Positions 41,095-55,900 are shown, counted from the first letter of the stretch. The stretch is DNA of 64,000 nucleotides from Orientallactaga sibirica (GCA_036365145.1 JAEOAD010000015.1:372001-436000), one strand, 5' to 3'. Made by a program: numbers and translations. The notes: generated by a model not told the origin, from the sequence alone.

Positions 41095-43594
41095 ATTTAA
41101 ACACCTAAATTGCACAGAGGATTATCAATTACATATGTAATAGTAAAAACAGCATTGAACAGATGGATCTTCCATTTCTAAGATAACGGTAAACACCTGC
41201 ATTGAACCGAGGGATCATGTATTCCTTAGGTAAAGATCAACACCTGCACAGCACAGAGGGACTATCCTTTCCTTAGGTAAAGGTAAACACCAGCATTGAA
41301 CATAGGCATCTTTCATTCTTTAGGTAGTAGTAAACACGTGCAATGCACAGGGGAATCATCCCATTCGTTCCACAAACTTAAACACCTGCATTGAACTGAA
41401 GCATCTTCCATTCCATTGATAAAGACAAACACCTGCCTTGAACAGAGGTATCATCTGTTCCTTAGGTAGGAGGTGAACACCTCAATTGCTCAGAGGGATC
41501 ATGAATTCCTTAGGTAAAGATCAACACCTCCATTGAAGAGACGGATCATTCAATCCTTATGTAAAGGTCACCACCTGCATTGTACAGAGGGATCTTGCAT
41601 TCCTTAGGTAAAGATCAAGACCTGCATTGAACATAGGGATATTCCATTCCTCAGGTAATGGTCAACACCTGTATTGCACAGAGGTATCATCCATTTCTTA
41701 GGTAAAGGTCAACATTTGCCTGTCCCAGAGGGATCATCCATTCCTTATGTAAAGGTAAACACCTGCATTGGACACAGAGAACATCCATTCCTTTCATAAA
41801 GGTAAACACCTGCAATGCACAAATGGATCATTCATTCCTTAGGTCAAGCTAAAAACCTGCATTGCACAGAGGGATCATCCATTCCTTCAATAATGGTAAG
41901 CACCTGCATTGAACAGGGGGATATCTATTCCTTAGCTAAAGACCAACACCTGCATTGCATAGAGGGATCATTCCATTCCTAAGGTAAAGGAAAACACCTG
42001 CAGTGCATGGAGGGATCATACATTACTTCTGTACGGTAAACACCTGAATTGCACAGAGGTATCACCCATTCCTTAGCTAAAGATAAATACTTGCATTGTA
42101 CAGAGGCATCATCCATTCCTTAGGTAACAGTAAACATTGGCATAGAACAGAGGGATCATCAATTCATTAGATAACGGTAAACACCTGCATTGAAGAGAGG
42201 GCTCATTGATTCCTTAGATAATGGTAAACACCTACATTAAACAGAGGGATCATCTATTCCTTAGCTAAATATGAACACCTGCATTGCACAGAGGGATCTT
42301 CCATTCATTAGGTAATAGGAAACACCTGCAATGCACAGGAGGATGATCCATTCCTAAGGTAATGTAAACACCTGCAATTCACACAGGGATCATCCATTCC
42401 TTAGGTAAGGGTAAACACCTGCATTGCACAGAGGGATCATCTGTTCCTTAATTAAAGGAAGAAACCTGGGTTGAACAGGGGGATCATACTTCTTTAGGTA
42501 AAGGTAAACACCTGCGTTGAACAGAGGTATCATCCATTCCTTAGGTAAAGGTAAACACATGCACTGAACAGATGTATCATCCATTCCTTAGATAACAGTA
42601 AACACCTGCAGTGAACTTAGGGATAATCTATTCCTTAATTAAAGTTCAACACCTGCATTTCACAGAGGTATCATCAATTCCTTAGGTCAATGTAAAGAGA
42701 TGCATTGAACAGAGGGATCATCCATTCCTTAGATAACGGTAAAGACCTGCGGTGAACTTAGGGATCATCTATTCCTTAGTTAAAGTTCAACACCTGCAAT
42801 GCACAGAATGATCATCCCATTCCTTAGGTAAAGGAAACACCTGCATTGCACAGATGGATCATCAATTCCTTACGTTAAGATAAACACCTGCCTTACACAG
42901 AGGGAACATCCATTCCTTAGGTAACTGCGAACACCTGCATTGAACAGAGTGGTCATCCATTCCTTAGATATCAGTAAACACATGCATTGAACAGAGGACT
43001 CACCTATTCCTTAGGTAAAGATTAACACCTACATTTCACAGAGGGATCATGCCATTCCTTATGTAAAGTTCAACACCTGCATTACCCAGAGGGATCATCC
43101 ATTCTTTTTTTAATTTTTTTTATATTTTATTTATTTATTTCAGAGAGAGAGACAGAAATAGGCAGGGGGAGAGAGAGTGAATGGGTGCGCCAGGGCATCC
43201 AGCCACTGAAAACTAACTCCAGATGCATGCACCCCCTTGTGCACCTGGCTTAGGTGGGTCCTGGAGAATTGAACCTCGAACCAGGGTACTAAGGCTCCAT
43301 AGGCAAGCGTTTAACCGCTAAGCCATCTCTCCAGCCCGGATCATCTATTCTATAAGTAAAGATGAACACTTGCCTTATACAGTGGGGTCCTCCATTCCTT
43401 AGGTAACTGTAAACACCTGCATTGAACAGAGGGATCATCCATTCCTTAGATAATCGTAAACACCTGCTTTGAACAGAGGGACAATCTATTCCTTATGTAA
43501 AGATCAACACCTCCATTGCACAGAGGAATCAACAATCCCTTAGGTACAGGTAAACACCTGCATTGACCAGAGGGATTATCCATTCCTTAGGTAA
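41095..43594 (+). repeat. 2.50-kb tandem duplication, unit B
   Basis: Second copy of the unit starting at 38,563, offset 2,532 bp at its start and 2,500 bp at its end. It keeps full-length homopolymers where unit A is shortened. It contains the SINE at 43,105-43,337. The identity over 2.5 kb is far above that between other block copies, so the duplication is recent or artificial. Confidence 0.8.
43105..43337 (-). mobile_element. B2-superfamily SINE (copy 4 of the shared insertion)
   Basis: The target-site duplication GGATCATCCATTC is at 43092-43104, with GGATCATCTATTC at 43338-43350. On the element strand the order is GGGCTGGAGAG head, box A (TTAGCGGTTAAACG, plus-strand 43307-43322), box B (GGTTCGAGG, plus-strand 43274-43282), a body with GCATGCATCTGGAG, a CT-repeat region, and an AAATAAATAAA-type tail. 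This is the best-preserved copy of the shared insertion. Confidence 0.94.
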
Positions 43595-43990
43595 ATGTAA
43601 ACACCTACATTGCACAGAGGGATAATCCATTATTTATGTAATGGCAAACACCAGCATTGAACAGATGGATCTTCCATTTCTAAGATAACTGTCAACACCT
43701 GCATTGCACAGAGGGATGGTACCATTCCTTAGGTAAAGGTAAACACCTGCAGTGTATGGAGGGATCATACATTTCTTCGTTAAAGGTAAACAACTGAATG
43801 GCACAGAGGGATCATCCATTCCTTAGGTAACTGTAAACACCTGCGTTGAACAGAGGGATCATTAATCGTTAGATAACAGTAAACAACTGCTTTGAACAGA
43901 GGGCTCATTTATTCCTTAGGTAAAGATCAACACCTGCCTTGCACAGAGGGATTATCCATTCCTTATGTAATGGGAAACACCTGCATTGAA
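43595..43990 (+). repeat. Block P downstream part, copy 4
   Basis: 43,634-43,819 matches 9,438-9,623 and 34,296-34,481 monomer by monomer. At about 43,990 the sequence passes into Q variants. Confidence 0.7.
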
Positions 43991-46900
43991 CAGAGGGATC
44001 ATCTTCACCTTAGGTAAAGGTCAACAACTGCATTGAACAGAAGGATCATCCATTCCCGAGGTAAAGGTAAACACCAGCATTATACGTAGGTATCTTCCAT
44101 TCCTGAGGTAATGGTAAACATTTGCAATGCACATAGGTATCATCCCAATCCTTACATAAAAGTAAACACCTGCATGGAAAAGAGGGATCATCCATTCCTT
44201 AGGTAAAGGTAAACACCTGCCTTGCACAAAGGCATTTTCCATTCCTTACTTAAGAGGTGAGCACATGCATTGCACAGAGAGGTCATGCATTACTTAAGTA
44301 AAGATCGACACATGCATTGAATAGAGGGATCATCCATTCCTTAGGTAAAGTTAAACTACTGCATTGCACAGAGGGATCATCCATTCCTTAGGTAAAGATC
44401 AACACTTGCCAGGCCCAGAGGGATCATCCATTACTTATGTAAATGTAAACACCTGCATTGGTCAGAGGCATCTTCAATTCCATTGGTAATAGTAAACACC
44501 TGAAATGCACAGAGGGATCATCTATTCCTGAGATAAACGTAAGCACCTGCAATGCACAGAGGGATCATCCTTCTTTAGGTGAAGTTAAACACCTGCATTG
44601 AACAGAGGTATCATCCATTCCTTAGGTTACGGTTAACACCTGCATTGAACCCAGATATCATCCATTCCTTAGAAAAAGGTAAACACTTGAATTGCAAAGA
44701 GGAATCATCCATTCCTCAAGTAAAGGTAATCACCAGCATTGAACATAGGCTTCTTCCATTCCTTAGGTAATAGTAAACACCTGACATGCACAGAGGGATC
44801 ATCCCAATCCGTATATACACGTAAACAAGTGCGTTGAACAAAGCGATAATCCATTCCTTAGCTATCAGTAAAAACCTGCATTGAACAGAGGGATAATTTA
44901 TTCCTTAGGTAAATTCAACACCTGTATAGCACAGGGGGATCATCCCATTCCTAAGGCAAAGGTAAACACCTGCATTGCACAGATGGATCATCGATTTCTT
45001 AGGCAAAGGTAACCCCGTGCATTGCACAGAGGGATCATCCATATCTTAGGTAACTGTAAACACCTATATTGTACAGAGCCATCATACATTCCTTAGAGAA
45101 CCGTAAAGAACTACATTGAACAGAGGGGTCATCTATTCCTTAGGTAAAGATCAGCACCTGCATTGCACAGAGGGATCATCCATTCCTTATGTAATGGTAA
45201 ACACCTCCATTGAACAGAGGGATCATCCAATCCTTAGATAAAGGTAAACACCTGCATTGAACAGAGGGATCACCTATTTCTTAGATGAAGATCAACACGT
45301 GCATTGCACAGAGGGGTTATCCATAACGTAGGTAAGGGTGAACACCTGCATTGCACAGGAGGATCATCCATTCCTTAGGTGAAGGACAACACCTGAAATA
45401 CACAGAGGCTTACTCCATTCATTAGGTAAAGATAACCAACTCCATTTCACAGAGGAATCATCCTTTCTTTAGGTAAAGGTAAACACCTGCATTGAACATA
45501 GGCTTCTTCCATTCCTTAGGTAATAGTAAACACCTGCAATGCACAGAGAGATCCTCCCATTCCTTGCATAAACTTAAATATCTGCATGGAACAGGGGGAT
45601 CATCCATTCCTTAGGTAAATATAAACACCTGCTTTTCACAGAGTGATCATCCATTCCTTATGTAAAGGTGAACACCTGCATTGCATAGAGGGAACATCCA
45701 TTCCATAGGTAAAGATCAGCACCTGCACTGAACAGAGGGATCTTCCATTCCTTAGGTACAGGTCAACACCTGCACTGCACAGAGCATCATCAATTCCTTA
45801 AGTAAAGGTCAATACCTGCCTGCCCCAGAGGGTTCAAACATTCCTTATGTAAAGGTACACACCTGCATTGTACAGAGGGATCATCCTTTCCTAAGGTAAA
45901 TGTAAACACCTGCAATGCACAGAGGGATCATCCATTACTTAGGTTTTTGTGAACACCTGTATTGCACAGAGGGATCATCCATTCCTTATGTAAGATCAAC
46001 ACCTTCATTGAACAGATGGATCATATATTTCTTAGGTAATGGTCAACACCTGCATTGCACAGAAAGGTCATCCATTCCTTAGGTAAAGGACAACAAATGC
46101 ATTGCACAGAGGAAACATCCATTACTTAGGTAAAGGCAAACACCTCCATTGCACAGAAGGATCATCCTTTCCTTACGGAAAGGTAAACACCAGCATTGAA
46201 CATGGGCATTTTCCATTCCCTAAGTAATAGTAAACACCTGCAATTCACAGAGGGATCATCACATTCCTTACATAAACTTAAACAATTGCATGCACAGAGG
46301 GATCATCAATTGCTTAGTTAAAGGTAAACATCTGCCTTGCACCGGGGGTCATCTATTCCTCAGGTAAAGATCAACACCTGCATTGAACAGAGGGATCATC
46401 CATTTCTTAAGTAAAGGTCAACACCTGCATTGCACTCAGGAAACATCCATTCTTTTCGTAAAGGTAAACACCTGCATTGAACAGAAGGACCTTCCATTCC
46501 TTATGTAATAGTAAACACCTGCAATACACAGAAGGATATTCCATTACTTAAGTAAATGTAAACACCTGCATTGCACAGAGGGATCATTCATTCTTTAAGT
46601 AAATGAAAACCTGCGTTGATCAGAGGGATCATCCTTCCTTAGGTAAAGTAAAGACCTGCGTTGAAATCAGTTATCAGCCATTCCTTAGGTAAAGGTAAAC
46701 ACATGCATTGAACACAGGGATCATCCATTCCTTATATAACATAAAACACCTGCTATGAACAGAGGGATCATCTAATCCTTAGGTAAAGATCAACACCTGC
46801 ATTGCACAGAGGGATTACGCATTCCTTAGGTAAACGTACACACCTGAACTGCACAGAAGGATCATCCATTCCATAGGTAACTGTAAACACCTGCATTGAA

Positions 46901-48520
46901 CAGAGGGATCATCCGTTCCTTAGATAACGGTAAACCCCTGCATTGAACAGAGCGCTTAACTATTCTCTAGGTAAAGATCAACAACTGCATTGCACAGAGG
47001 GATCATCCCATAAGGTAGGTAAAGGTAAACACCTGCATTACACAGAGGGATCATCAATTACTTAGGTATTGGTAAACACCTGCATTGAACAGAGGTATCA
47101 TCCATTCCTCATATAACGGTAAATGCCTGCATTGAACTGAGGGATCATCTATTCCTTAGGTAAAGGTCAACACCTGCATTGCATAGAGGAATCATCTATT
47201 CCTTAGGTAAAAGTCAACACCTGCATGGAAAGAAGGATGATCCATTCCTTAGGTAAAGGTCAACACCAGCATTGCACAGAGGAATCTTCCATTCATTAGG
47301 TAAGGATAAAAACGTCCATTGCACAGAGGAATCATCCTTTCCTTTGGTAAAGTTAAACACCTGCATTGAACATAGGCATCTTCCATTCCTTAGGTAACAG
47401 TAAACCCCTTCAATGCACAGAGGGATCATCCCCTTCCTTAGGTAAAGGTAAACCCCTGCAATGCACAGAGGGATCATCCATTCCTTAGATAAAGGTAAAC
47501 ACGTGCCTTGCACAGAGGGATCATCCATTCCTTAGGGAAAGGTGAACAACTGCATTGTACAGAGGGATCATCCATTCCTTAGGTAAAAGGTCAAATCCTG
47601 CATTGCACAGAGGTATCATTCATTCCTTAGGTAAAGGTCAACACCGGCCTGGCCCAGAGGGATCATCTATTCCTTATGTAATGTTAAACACCTGTATTGC
47701 ACACAGGGAACATCCATTCCTTGGGTAAAGGTAAACACCTTCAATGAACTGAGGGATCTTCCATTCCTTAGGTAACAGTAAACACCTGCAATGCACAGAA
47801 GGATTATTCGTTCCTAAGGTATATGTAAAAACCTGCAATGCACAGAGTGAGCATCCATTCCTTTGTTAAAGGTAAACTCCTGCCTTCATCAGAGGGATCT
47901 TCCATAACTAGGTAATAGTAAACACCTGCATTGCACAGAGGGATTATCCATTCTTAAGGGAAAAGTCAACACCTGCATTGCACACAGGTATCATCCATTC
48001 CTTAGGTACATTCAACACCAGCCTTCCCAGATGGATTATCCATTCCTTAAGTAAAGGTAAACACCTGCAATGCACAGCGGGATCATCCATTCCTTAGGGA
48101 AATGTAAAGACCTGAATGAACAGAGGGATCATCCATGCCTTCAGTAAGGGTAAACACCTGAATGGCACAGAGGGAAAATCCATTCCTTAGGTAGAAACCT
48201 GCGTTGAACAGAGGGATAATGCTTCTTTAGGTAAAGGTAAAGACCCACATGGAACAGAGGGATCATCTATGCCTTAGTTAAATATCTACACCTGCATTGA
48301 ACAGAGGGATCATCCTTTCCTTAGGTAAGCTGAACACCTATATTGAACAGCTGTATCATTCATTACTTAGGTAAATGTCAACACCTGCCTATCAAGAGGG
48401 GATCATCCATTCCTTATATAAAGTTAAACACCTGCATTGCACACAGTAAACAACATTTCCTTTGGTAAAGTTAAACACTTGCATTGAACAGAGGGATCTT
48501 CCATTCCTCAGGTAATGGTA
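43990..48520 (+). repeat. Higher-order block Q-R-S, copy 4
   Basis: Q is at 44,021, R at 45,380 and S at 47,648. The Q to R distance (about 1.36 kb) is close to the 1.31 kb at 11.8-13.2 kb. R to S (2.27 kb) is close to the 2.18 kb at 13.2-15.3 kb. This copy lacks the LTR-like insertion and shows the intact S monomer. Confidence 0.75.
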
Positions 48521-51500
48521 AACACCTGCATTGAACAGGGAGATCAACTATTCTATAGGTAACGATCAACACCTGCATTGCGCTCAGGATCATCCATTCC
48601 TTAGGTAAAGGTAAACACCTGCATTGCACAGAGGGATCATCCATTCCTTAGGTAATGGTAGACACCTGGATCGCACAGACGGATCATCCATTCCTTATGT
48701 AAAAGTAAAAACCTGCATTGCACACAGGGAACATCTATTCCTTTTGTAAAGGTAAACTGGAGCATTGTATGGAGGAATCATACATTCCTTAGGTAATAGT
48801 AAACACCTGCAATGCACAGAAGGATCATCTATTCCTAAGATAAATATAAACACTTGCAATGCACAAAGGAATCATCAATTCCTTAGGTCAAGCTAAAAAC
48901 CTGCATCGCACAGAGGGGGATCGTCCATTCTTTAAGTAATAGTAAACAGCTGCATTGAACAGAGGGATCATCCATTCCATAGATAAGGGTAAGCACCTGC
49001 ATTGAACAGAGGGATCATCTATTCCTGAGGTAAAGGTAAATACCTGCATTGCACAGAGGGATCATCCATTTCATAGGTAATGGTAAACACATGGATTGCA
49101 TAGAGGGATCATCCATTCCATAGATAACGGTAAACACCTGCATTGAACAGAGGGATCATCCATTCCTTAGGTAATGGTCAATACCTGCATCGCACAGAGG
49201 GATCATCCATTCCTTAGGTAAAGGTCAACAGCTGCCTGGCACAGAGGGATCATCCATCCCTTATGAAAAGTTAAACACCTGCATAGCACACAGAGAACAT
49301 CCATTCCTTTATTTAAAGATAAACACCTGCATTGTACAGAGTAATCATCCATTCCTTCGGTAAAGGTCAACACCTGCATTGAACAGAGGTGTCATATATT
49401 CCGTAGGTAAAAGTCAACATATTCATTGCACAGAGGGATAACCATTCCTTAGGTAAAGGTCAACACCAGCATTGTACAGAGGGATCATCCACTCCAGAGG
49501 TTTAGGACAACACCTGGATTACACAGAGGGATCATCCATTTCTTAAGTAATGATCAACACCTGCATTGAACAGAGGGATCATCCATTGCTTAGGTACAGA
49601 TCAACACCTGCATTCCACAGAGGGATCATCCATTCCTTAGGTATAGGACACCACCTGCATTGCAAAGAGTTATCATCCATTACTTAAGTAAAGATCAACA
49701 CCTACATTGAACAGAGGGATCATCCTTTCCTTAGGTAAAGGTCAACACCTGACTGGCCCAGAGGGATCATCCATAACTTACGTAAATGTAAACACCTGCA
49801 ATGCACAGAGGGATCATCAACTCCGAAGGTAAATGTAAACACCTACCATGCACAGATGGATCGTATATTCCTTAGGTTAGGGTATACACCTGCATTGCAC
49901 CCCGGGATCATCCATTCCTTAAGTAAAGGAAGAAACGTTGTTGGAAGAGAGGGATCATCCTTCTTTAGATAAAGGTAGACACCTGCGTTGAACACAGGGT
50001 TCATCCATTCCTTATATAACGTTACTCACCTGCATTGAACAGAGGGATCATCAATTCCATAGGTAATGGTAAATATCTGGATTGCACAGAGGGATCATCT
50101 ATTCTTTAGATAACGTTAAACACCTTCATTGAACAGAGGGATCATCCATTCCTTAGGTAATGGTGAACACCTATATTGCACATAGCCAGCATCCATTCCT
50201 TAGGTAAAGGTCAACACCTGCATTGCACTTATCATTATCATCCATTCCTTAGATAATAATAAACACCTGCATTGCACAGAGGGATCATTCCATTCCTTAG
50301 GTAAAGGTAAACACCTGCATTGCACAGAGGGATCATCCATTCCTTAGTTAAAGGTAAACTCCTGATTTGCATAGAGTGATCATGCATTCCTTAGGATAAG
50401 GTAAACACCCGCATTGAACAGAGGGATCATCCATTACTTAGTTAATGGTAAACACCTGCATTGAACAGGGGAATCATCTCTTTCTTAAGTAAAGATCAAC
50501 ACATGCATCGCACAGAGGGATCATCCATTCCTTAGGTAATTGTAAACACTATCATTGTACAGAGGGATCATCCATTCTTTAGGTACAGGTATACACTTCC
50601 AATAAACAGAGGGATCATCCATTCCGTAGGTAAGGGTAAACACCTGCATTGCAGAGAGAATTCATCCATTACTTAGGTAAAATTAGAAGCCTACGTTGAA
50701 CAGAGGGATCACCATTCTTTAGGTAAAGGTAAACAACTGTTTTGAACAGAGGTATCAGTCTTTCCTTAGACAACGGTAAACACCTGCATTGAACAGAGGG
50801 ATCATTTCTTCTTTAGGTAAAGTTGAACACCAGCTTTGCACAGAGGGATCATCACATTCCTTAGGTAAAGGTAAAACCTGAATTACACAAAGGGACAATA
50901 TATTCCTTAGGCAAGTATAAACAGCTATATTGAACAGAGGGATCATCTATTCCTTAGGTAAAGATCAACGCCTGCATTGCACAGAGGGATCATACATTCC
51001 TTAGGTAAAGGTAAACACCTGCATTGCACAGACGGATAATACATTCCTTAGGTAAAGGTAAACACCTGGTTTGCATTGAGTGATCATCCATTCTTTAGGT
51101 TAAGGTAAACACCTGCATTGAATAGAGGGATCATCCCTTCCATAGATAACGGTAAACACGTGCATTGAACAGGGAAATCATCTATTTCTTAGGTAAAGTT
51201 CAACACCTGCATTGCACAGAGTGATCATCCATTCCTTAGGTACAGGTAAACACCTGCATTGTACAGAGGGATCATACATTCCTTAGGTAAAGGTAAACAC
51301 CTGCATTGCCCAGACGGATCATACATTCCTTATGTAAAGGTAAACACCTGGTTTGCACTGAGTGATCATCCATTCTTTAAGGTTAACACCTGCATTGAAT
51401 AGAGGGATCATCCCTTCCTTAGATAACGGTAAACACCTGCATTGAACAGGGGAATCATCTATTTCTTAGGTAAAGGACAACACCTGCATTGCACAGAGGG

Positions 51501-52920
51501 ATCATCCATTCCTTAGGTACAGGTAAACACCTGCATTGAACAGAGGGATCTTCCATTCCATAGGTAAATTTTAACACCTGTCAGGCCCAGAGGGATCATC
51601 CATAACTTATGTAAAGGTAATCACATGGATTGCACACAGGGAACATCCATTCCTTAGGTAATAGTAAACACCTGCAATGCACAGAGGGATCATCAATTCC
51701 GAAGGTAAAGGTAAACACCTACAATTCACGTTGGGATCGTCTATTACTTAGATAAGGGTATACACCTGCATTGCACCGGGGGATCATCCATTCCTTAAGT
51801 AAATGTAGAAACGGGGTTTGAAGAAAGGGATCATCCTTCTTAAGGTAAAGGCGGACACCTGCGTTGAATAGAGGGATCAACCATTCCTTAGATAAAGGTC
51901 AACACCTACATTGCACAGAGGGATCATCCATTCCTTAAGTAAAGTTCAACAACTGCATTGAACAGAGGGATCATCCATTCCTTAGGTAAAGGTCAACACC
52001 TGACTGGCCCAGAGGGATCATCCATACCTTATGTAAATTTAAACACCTGCATTGCACAAAGGTAACACCCATTCCTTAGGTAATATTAAACACCTGCAAT
52101 GCACAGAGGGATCATCAATTGCGAAGGTAAATGTAAACACCTGCATTGAACAGAGGGATCATCTATTCCTTAGGTAAGGGTATGCACCTGCATGGCACCA
52201 GGAGGTCATCCATTCCTTAAGTAAAGATAGAAATCTGGTTTGAAGAGAGGGATTATTCTTCTTTAGGTAAAGGTATACACCTGCGTTGAACAGAGGGATC
52301 ATCCCTTCCTTAGGTAACATTAAACATCTGCATTGCACAGAGGGATCATTCAATTATTAGGTAATTGTAAACACCTGAAGTTATCAGAGGTATCATCCAT
52401 TCCCTAGATAATGGGAAACACCTGCATTGAACAGAGGGATCATCCATTCGTTAGGTAAATGTAAACACCTCCATTGAAAAGAGGCATCATCCATTCCTAA
52501 GACAAAGGTAAACAACTGCATTGAACAGAAGGATCATCTATTCCTTAGGTACAGATCAACACCTGAATTGCACAGAGGGATCATATCTTTCCTTAGGTAT
52601 AGGTAAACATCTGCATTGCACAGAACGATCATCCATTCCTTAGGTAAAGGTCAACACATGCCTTGCCCAGAGGGATCATCCATTACTGATGTAAAGGTGA
52701 AAACCTGCATTGCACACAGAGAACATCTATTCCTTCTGTAAAGGTAAACACCAGCATTGAACAGAGGGATCTTTCATTCCTTAGGTAAACACCTGCAATG
52801 CACAGAGGGATCATCCATTCCTTAGGGCAAGCTAAAAACCTGCATTTCACAGAGGGATCATCCATTCCTTAGGTAACTGTAAACAGCTGCATTGAACACA
52901 GGGATCATTTATTCCTTAGG
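48520..52920 (+). repeat. Satellite segment, mixed blocks
   Basis: Near 48,520 the order leaves the R-S series. The region includes the empty counterpart of the 17.5-kb SINE site (about 49,270-49,320), the GGAAGAAACGTTG block near 49.93 kb, and a six-monomer duplication at 51.0-51.5 kb. No gene or insertion is seen. Confidence 0.65.
50990..51550 (+). repeat. Six-monomer tandem duplication
   Basis: AACACCTGGTTTGCATTGAG at 51,061 recurs with one change at 51,343. The offset is 282 bp, exactly 6 x 47. Flanking monomers (GAATAGAGGGATCATCCCTT and GGGAAATCATCTATTTC types) are repeated in the same order. Confidence 0.8.
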
Positions 52921-55900
52921 TAAAGATCAACACCTGGTTTGCACAGAGCGATCATATCTTTCCTTAGGTAAAGGTAAACACCTGCATTGCACAGAGGGAT
53001 CATCCATTCCATAGATAACGGTAAACACCTGCATTGAACAGAGGGATCATTTATTTCTTAGGCTTAGGACAACACCTGAATTGCACACAGGGATCATCCC
53101 TTCCTTAATTAATGATCAACACCTGCATTGAACAGAGGGATCATCCATTCCTTAGGTAAATGTAAACACCTGCCTTGCACAGAGGGATCATCTATTCCTT
53201 AGTAAAAGTGAACAACTGCAGTGCACGGAGGGATCATCCAATCCTTAGGTAAGTTCAACAGCTGCCTTGAACAGATGTGTCATTCATTCCTTAAGAAAAG
53301 GTCAACACCTGCCTGTCCGAGAGGGAACATCCCTTCCTTATGTAAAGGTAAACACCTGCATTGCACACAGGAAACACCAGTTCCTTTGGTAAAGGTAAAC
53401 ACCTGAATTGAACAGACGAATCTTCCATTGCTTAGTTAAAGGTAAACACCTGCATTGAACAGAGGGATCTTCCATTCCATAGGTAATAGTAAACACCTGC
53501 AATGCACAGAAGGATCATCCACTACGTAGATGATGGTAAACACCTGCACTGCACAGAGGGATCATCCATTCATTAGGTAAAGGTAATTACCTGCATTGAA
53601 CAGATGTGTAATATATTCCTGAGGTAAAGGACAACATATTCATTGCTAAGGGGGATCATCCATTCCTTAGGTAAAGGTCAAAACCTGCATTGCACAGGGG
53701 GATCATCTACTCCTTAGGTATAATGCAACACCTACATTGCACAGAGGGATCATCCATTCCTTAAGTAAAGACCAACACCTGCATTGAACAGAGGGATCAT
53801 CCATTCCTTAGGTAATGGTAAACACCTGCAATGCACAAGGGATCATCCATTCCTTAGACAAATATAAGTACCTGCATTGAACAGAGGGATCATCCATTCC
53901 TTAGGTAATGGGAAACACCTCCATTAAACAGAGGGATCATACATTCCTTAGTTTAAGGTAAACACCTGCATTGAACAGAGGGATCTTCCATTCCATAGGT
54001 AATAGTAAACACCTGCATTGCACAGAGGATCATCCATTACTTAGATAAAGCCAAACACCTGCATGGAACACAGGGATCATCCATTCCTTATGTAAAGGTA
54101 ACAAGCTGCATTGCTCACAGAGAATATCCATTCCTTTTGTAAAGGTAAACACAAGCCTTGACCAGAGGGATCTCTCATTCCTTAGTTAATAGTAAACACC
54201 TGCAATGCACAAGGGATCATCCATTCCTAAGACAAATATAAATACCTGCAATGCACAGAGGGATCATCTATTCCTTAGGTCAAGCTAAAAACCTGCATTG
54301 CACAGAGGGATCATCCATTCCTTAGGCAATGGGAAACACCTGCATTGAACAGAGGGATCATACATTCCTTAGATAATGGTAAACAGCTGCCTTGAAGAGA
54401 GGGATCACGTATTCCTTAGGTAAAGATCAACACCTGCATTGCACAGAGGGATCATTGATTCCTTAAGTAAAGTTCAACATCTGCATTGAACAGAAGGTCA
54501 TCCATTCCTTACATAAATGACGACACCTGCATTTCACAGAGGGATCTTCCATTCACTACGTAAATATAAACACCTCCATTGCACCGATGAATCATACTTT
54601 CCTTAGGTAAAGGTAAACACCAGCAATGAACATAGGCATCTTCCATTCCTTAGGTAATAATAAACACCTGCAATGCACGGAGGGATCATCACATTCCTAA
54701 TATAAACGTAAACACCTGCAATGAACAGAGGGACCATCCATTCCTTAGATAAAGGTAAACACCTGAGGTGCACAGACGGATCATCCATTCCTTACCCAAA
54801 GGTCAACACCTGCATTTTACAGAGAGATCATCCATTCCTTAGGTAAAGGCAAAGGACTGCATTGCACAGAGAGTTCATAAAATCCTTAGGTAAAGGTCAA
54901 CACCTGCCTGGCCAAGAAGGATCATCGATTCCTTAAGTAAAGGCAATACCTGCATTCCACACAGGGAAGATCCATTCCTTAGGTAAAGGTAAAGAACTGC
55001 ATTGCACAGAGAGTTCATAAATTCCTTAGGTAAAGGTCAACACCTGCCTGGCCAAGAAGGGTCATCGATTCCTTAAGTGAAGGCAATACCTGCATTTCAC
55101 ACAGGGAACATCCATTCCTTTGGAACAGGTAAAAACCTGTATTGAACAGAGGGATCTTCAACTCTTAAAGTTAAAGGAAACACCTGGAATGCACAGAGGG
55201 ATCATCCATTCCTTATGTAATGGTTAATACCTGCATTTCACCGGATCATCCATTCCTTAAGTCAAGGTAGAAACCTGCGTTGAATAGAGGGATCAACCTT
55301 CTTCAGGTAAAGGTAAATACCTGGGTTGAACAGAGGTATCACCCATTCCTTAGACAATGGTAAACACCTGCATTGAACAGAGGGATCATATGTTCCTTAG
55401 GGATCATATGTTCCTGAGGGATCAACACCTGCATTGCACACTGAAATCATCCCATTCATTAGGTAAAGGTAAACACTTGCATTGCACAGAGGGATCACCC
55501 ATTCCTCAGGTAAATGTAAACACCAGCATTGAACATTGGCATCTTCGATTCCTTAGGTAATAGTAAACACCTGCAGTGAGCAGAGGGTCATCCTACTCCT
55601 TACATGAACGTAAAAAAACTGCATTGAACAAAGGGATCATCCATTCCTTAGATAATGGTAAACACCTGGATTGAACAGAGGGATCACCTATTTCTTAGGT
55701 AAAGATCCACACCTACATTGCACAGTGGGATCATCCCATTACTTATGTAAAGCTAAACACATGCATTGCACAGAGGGATCGTCAATTCCTTAGGTAAGGG
55801 TAAACACCTGTATCGCAGAGAGGGATCATCCATTCCTTAGGTAACTGGAAACACCTATATTGAACAGAGGGATTATACATTCCTTAGATAACGGTAGACA

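Noticed and set aside
43274..43322. tRNA gene suggested by A and B boxes in the SINEs
   Set aside because: The boxes belong to the tRNA-derived SINE head. No complete cloverleaf or acceptor stem is present.
8909..43337. Four independent retropositions into the same monomer position
   Set aside because: Shared target duplication, shared flanking monomer order over hundreds of bases and shared tail structure make block duplication the simpler explanation.
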